Positions 46,135-46,776 of a stretch of 46,776 nt of DNA are shown here, in pieces (position 1 is the stretch's first letter; each line of letters begins with the position of its first letter). The stretch covers positions 1 to 46,776 of the forward strand of contig JADGRP010000113.1 of the NCBI GenBank assembly GCA_017880805.1, read 5' to 3'. A program made the translations under genes and the position numbers. The notes under the pieces are model-generated. The model saw only the letters and a program-made list of their open reading frames with translations. It made no database searches and was not told the DNA's origin. Source of the DNA: Burkholderiales bacterium. GTDB lineage: Bacteria > Pseudomonadota > Gammaproteobacteria > Burkholderiales > Casimicrobiaceae.

Positions 46135-46776
46135 TCAGGAATCGAGCGTCTTCGCAAGCCAACTGCCGATCGCATGGATCTCCTCCATGCACACGGAGTG
46201 CTCCATCCTGTAGGTGTGCCAGTCGACCCGGTAGCCGCTGGCAACAAGCGCGCGGCGCGAGGTGTCGCCCCACTCGAAGCGCACGACCGGGTCGGCGGTT
46301 CCGTGGGACATGAAGATCGGTAGATCGCGATTGGCCGCCGCCGCTTCGTCGGCCAGCTTGTCCGCAAGCACCAGATACGTCGACAGCGCGATCACTCCCG
46401 CCAGCCGCTCCTGATGGCGCAGCGCAGTGTGCAGCGCGATCACACCGCCTTGTGAGAAGCCGGCGACCACGATCCGAGACGCGGCGATGCCGCGCGTTTT
46501 TTCGCGCGCGATAAGTGCTTCGAGCTCGGCCTGCGACTGCTTGACGCCAGCAATATCGGCGCGGCTGTTCAGATCCGCCGCGGTGATGTCGTACCAGGCG
46601 CGCATGGCGGCGCCGCTATTGATCGTCACCTTGCGCACGGGCGCGTGCGGAAACACAAACCGTACGGCGAGCGTCGGCGGCAGCTTCAGCTCAGGGACGA
46701 TCGGCACGAAATCGTTACCGTCGGCGCCCAGGCCGTGCAGCCAGATGATGCTGGCGGTCGGATCGGGGACGGTTTC
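46135..46776 (-). CDS. Carboxylesterase/phospholipase, alpha/beta hydrolase, cut by the window edge
   Basis: The N-terminus is outside the window; 213 codons plus the stop are visible. The protein belongs to the Abhydrolase_2 (YpfH/EstB-like) family. It has the oxyanion region SIIWLHGLGADGNDFVPIVP, WYDI, the nucleophile serine in VVAGFSQGGVIAL, the catalytic aspartate in SHGTADPVVRFEW and the histidine in RMEHSVCMEE. No signal peptide can be judged. It should hydrolyse short-chain esters in the cytoplasm. It is convergent with the GNAT gene, and its stop lies at the end of the hairpin repeat. Confidence 0.92.
   Translation of the reverse strand, partial: ETVPDPTASIIWLHGLGADGNDFVPIVPELKLPPTLAVRFVFPHAPVRKVTINSGAAMRAWYDITAADLNSRADIAGVKQSQAELEALIAREKTRGIAASRIVVAGFSQGGVIALHTALRHQERLAGVIALSTYLVLADKLADEAAAANRDLPIFMSHGTADPVVRFEWGDTSRRALVASGYRVDWHTYRMEHSVCMEEIHAIGSWLAKTLDS

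Overview
The window is about 46.8 kb of gene-dense, high-GC DNA (read by eye, not computed) with many GTG starts and one-to-four-base gene overlaps. Gene content and order point to a betaproteobacterium, most likely Burkholderiales or a close uncultivated relative. Supporting features are a TCA superoperon in the order sdhC-sdhD-sdhA-sdhB-sdhE-gltA-sucA-sucB-lpd-zapE, a GntR regulator between sdhC and mdh, a Bug-family solute receptor, a YfcG-type GST and the first codons of a betaproteobacterial-type rpoE. No rRNA, tRNA, CRISPR array, IS element or prophage was seen. Species assignment is not possible from this window.

Region 1 (1-17.0 kb, minus strand) reads from gntR through the whole TCA block (succinate dehydrogenase, citrate synthase, 2-oxoglutarate dehydrogenase E1/E2/E3), then zapE, acuI, prpE and a type II asparaginase, and ends with the start of rpoE at the left edge. 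Region 2 (17.1-27.4 kb, plus strand) starts at a strong promoter and carries mdh, prpB, prpC, an acyltransferase-3 membrane protein, prpD, a DUF3617 periplasmic protein, acnA and an EamA transporter. Together the two arms encode most of the TCA cycle plus the 2-methylcitrate cycle. AcuI can supply propionyl-CoA from acryloyl-CoA and PrpE from propionate; PrpC, PrpD, AcnA and PrpB then convert it to succinate and pyruvate, and the succinate enters SdhCDAB. A perfect 12-bp palindrome with an extra half-site lies in the gntR-mdh divergent region and is the likely GntR operator.

Region 3 (27.4-38.4 kb) is more variable. It holds a Bug receptor, then a compact minus-strand group of an M14 carboxypeptidase, a ParA/MinD-like ATPase and a membrane-anchored TIR-Sel1 protein. 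This group is the best candidate for an undescribed system. It is followed by ttcA, a periplasmic histidine phosphatase, a YfcG-like GST, an SDR, an orphan ABC solute receptor, a Tim44-domain protein and an MFS exporter.

Region 4 (38.7-46.8 kb) carries msrB directly followed by an OmpR-family response regulator and its kinase. Next come two decayed genes, a DegP/MucD protease with a PmrA/QseB-like box in its promoter, and a perfect intrinsic terminator. A second small operon encodes an SPFH membrane protein, a 56-residue Gly/Ala-rich membrane peptide, a DUF1648 membrane protein, an Arc-like ribbon-helix-helix protein and a GNAT acetyltransferase; its promoter overlaps a perfect ATGATATCAT palindrome. 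The right edge has a small hairpin repeat and a truncated carboxylesterase.
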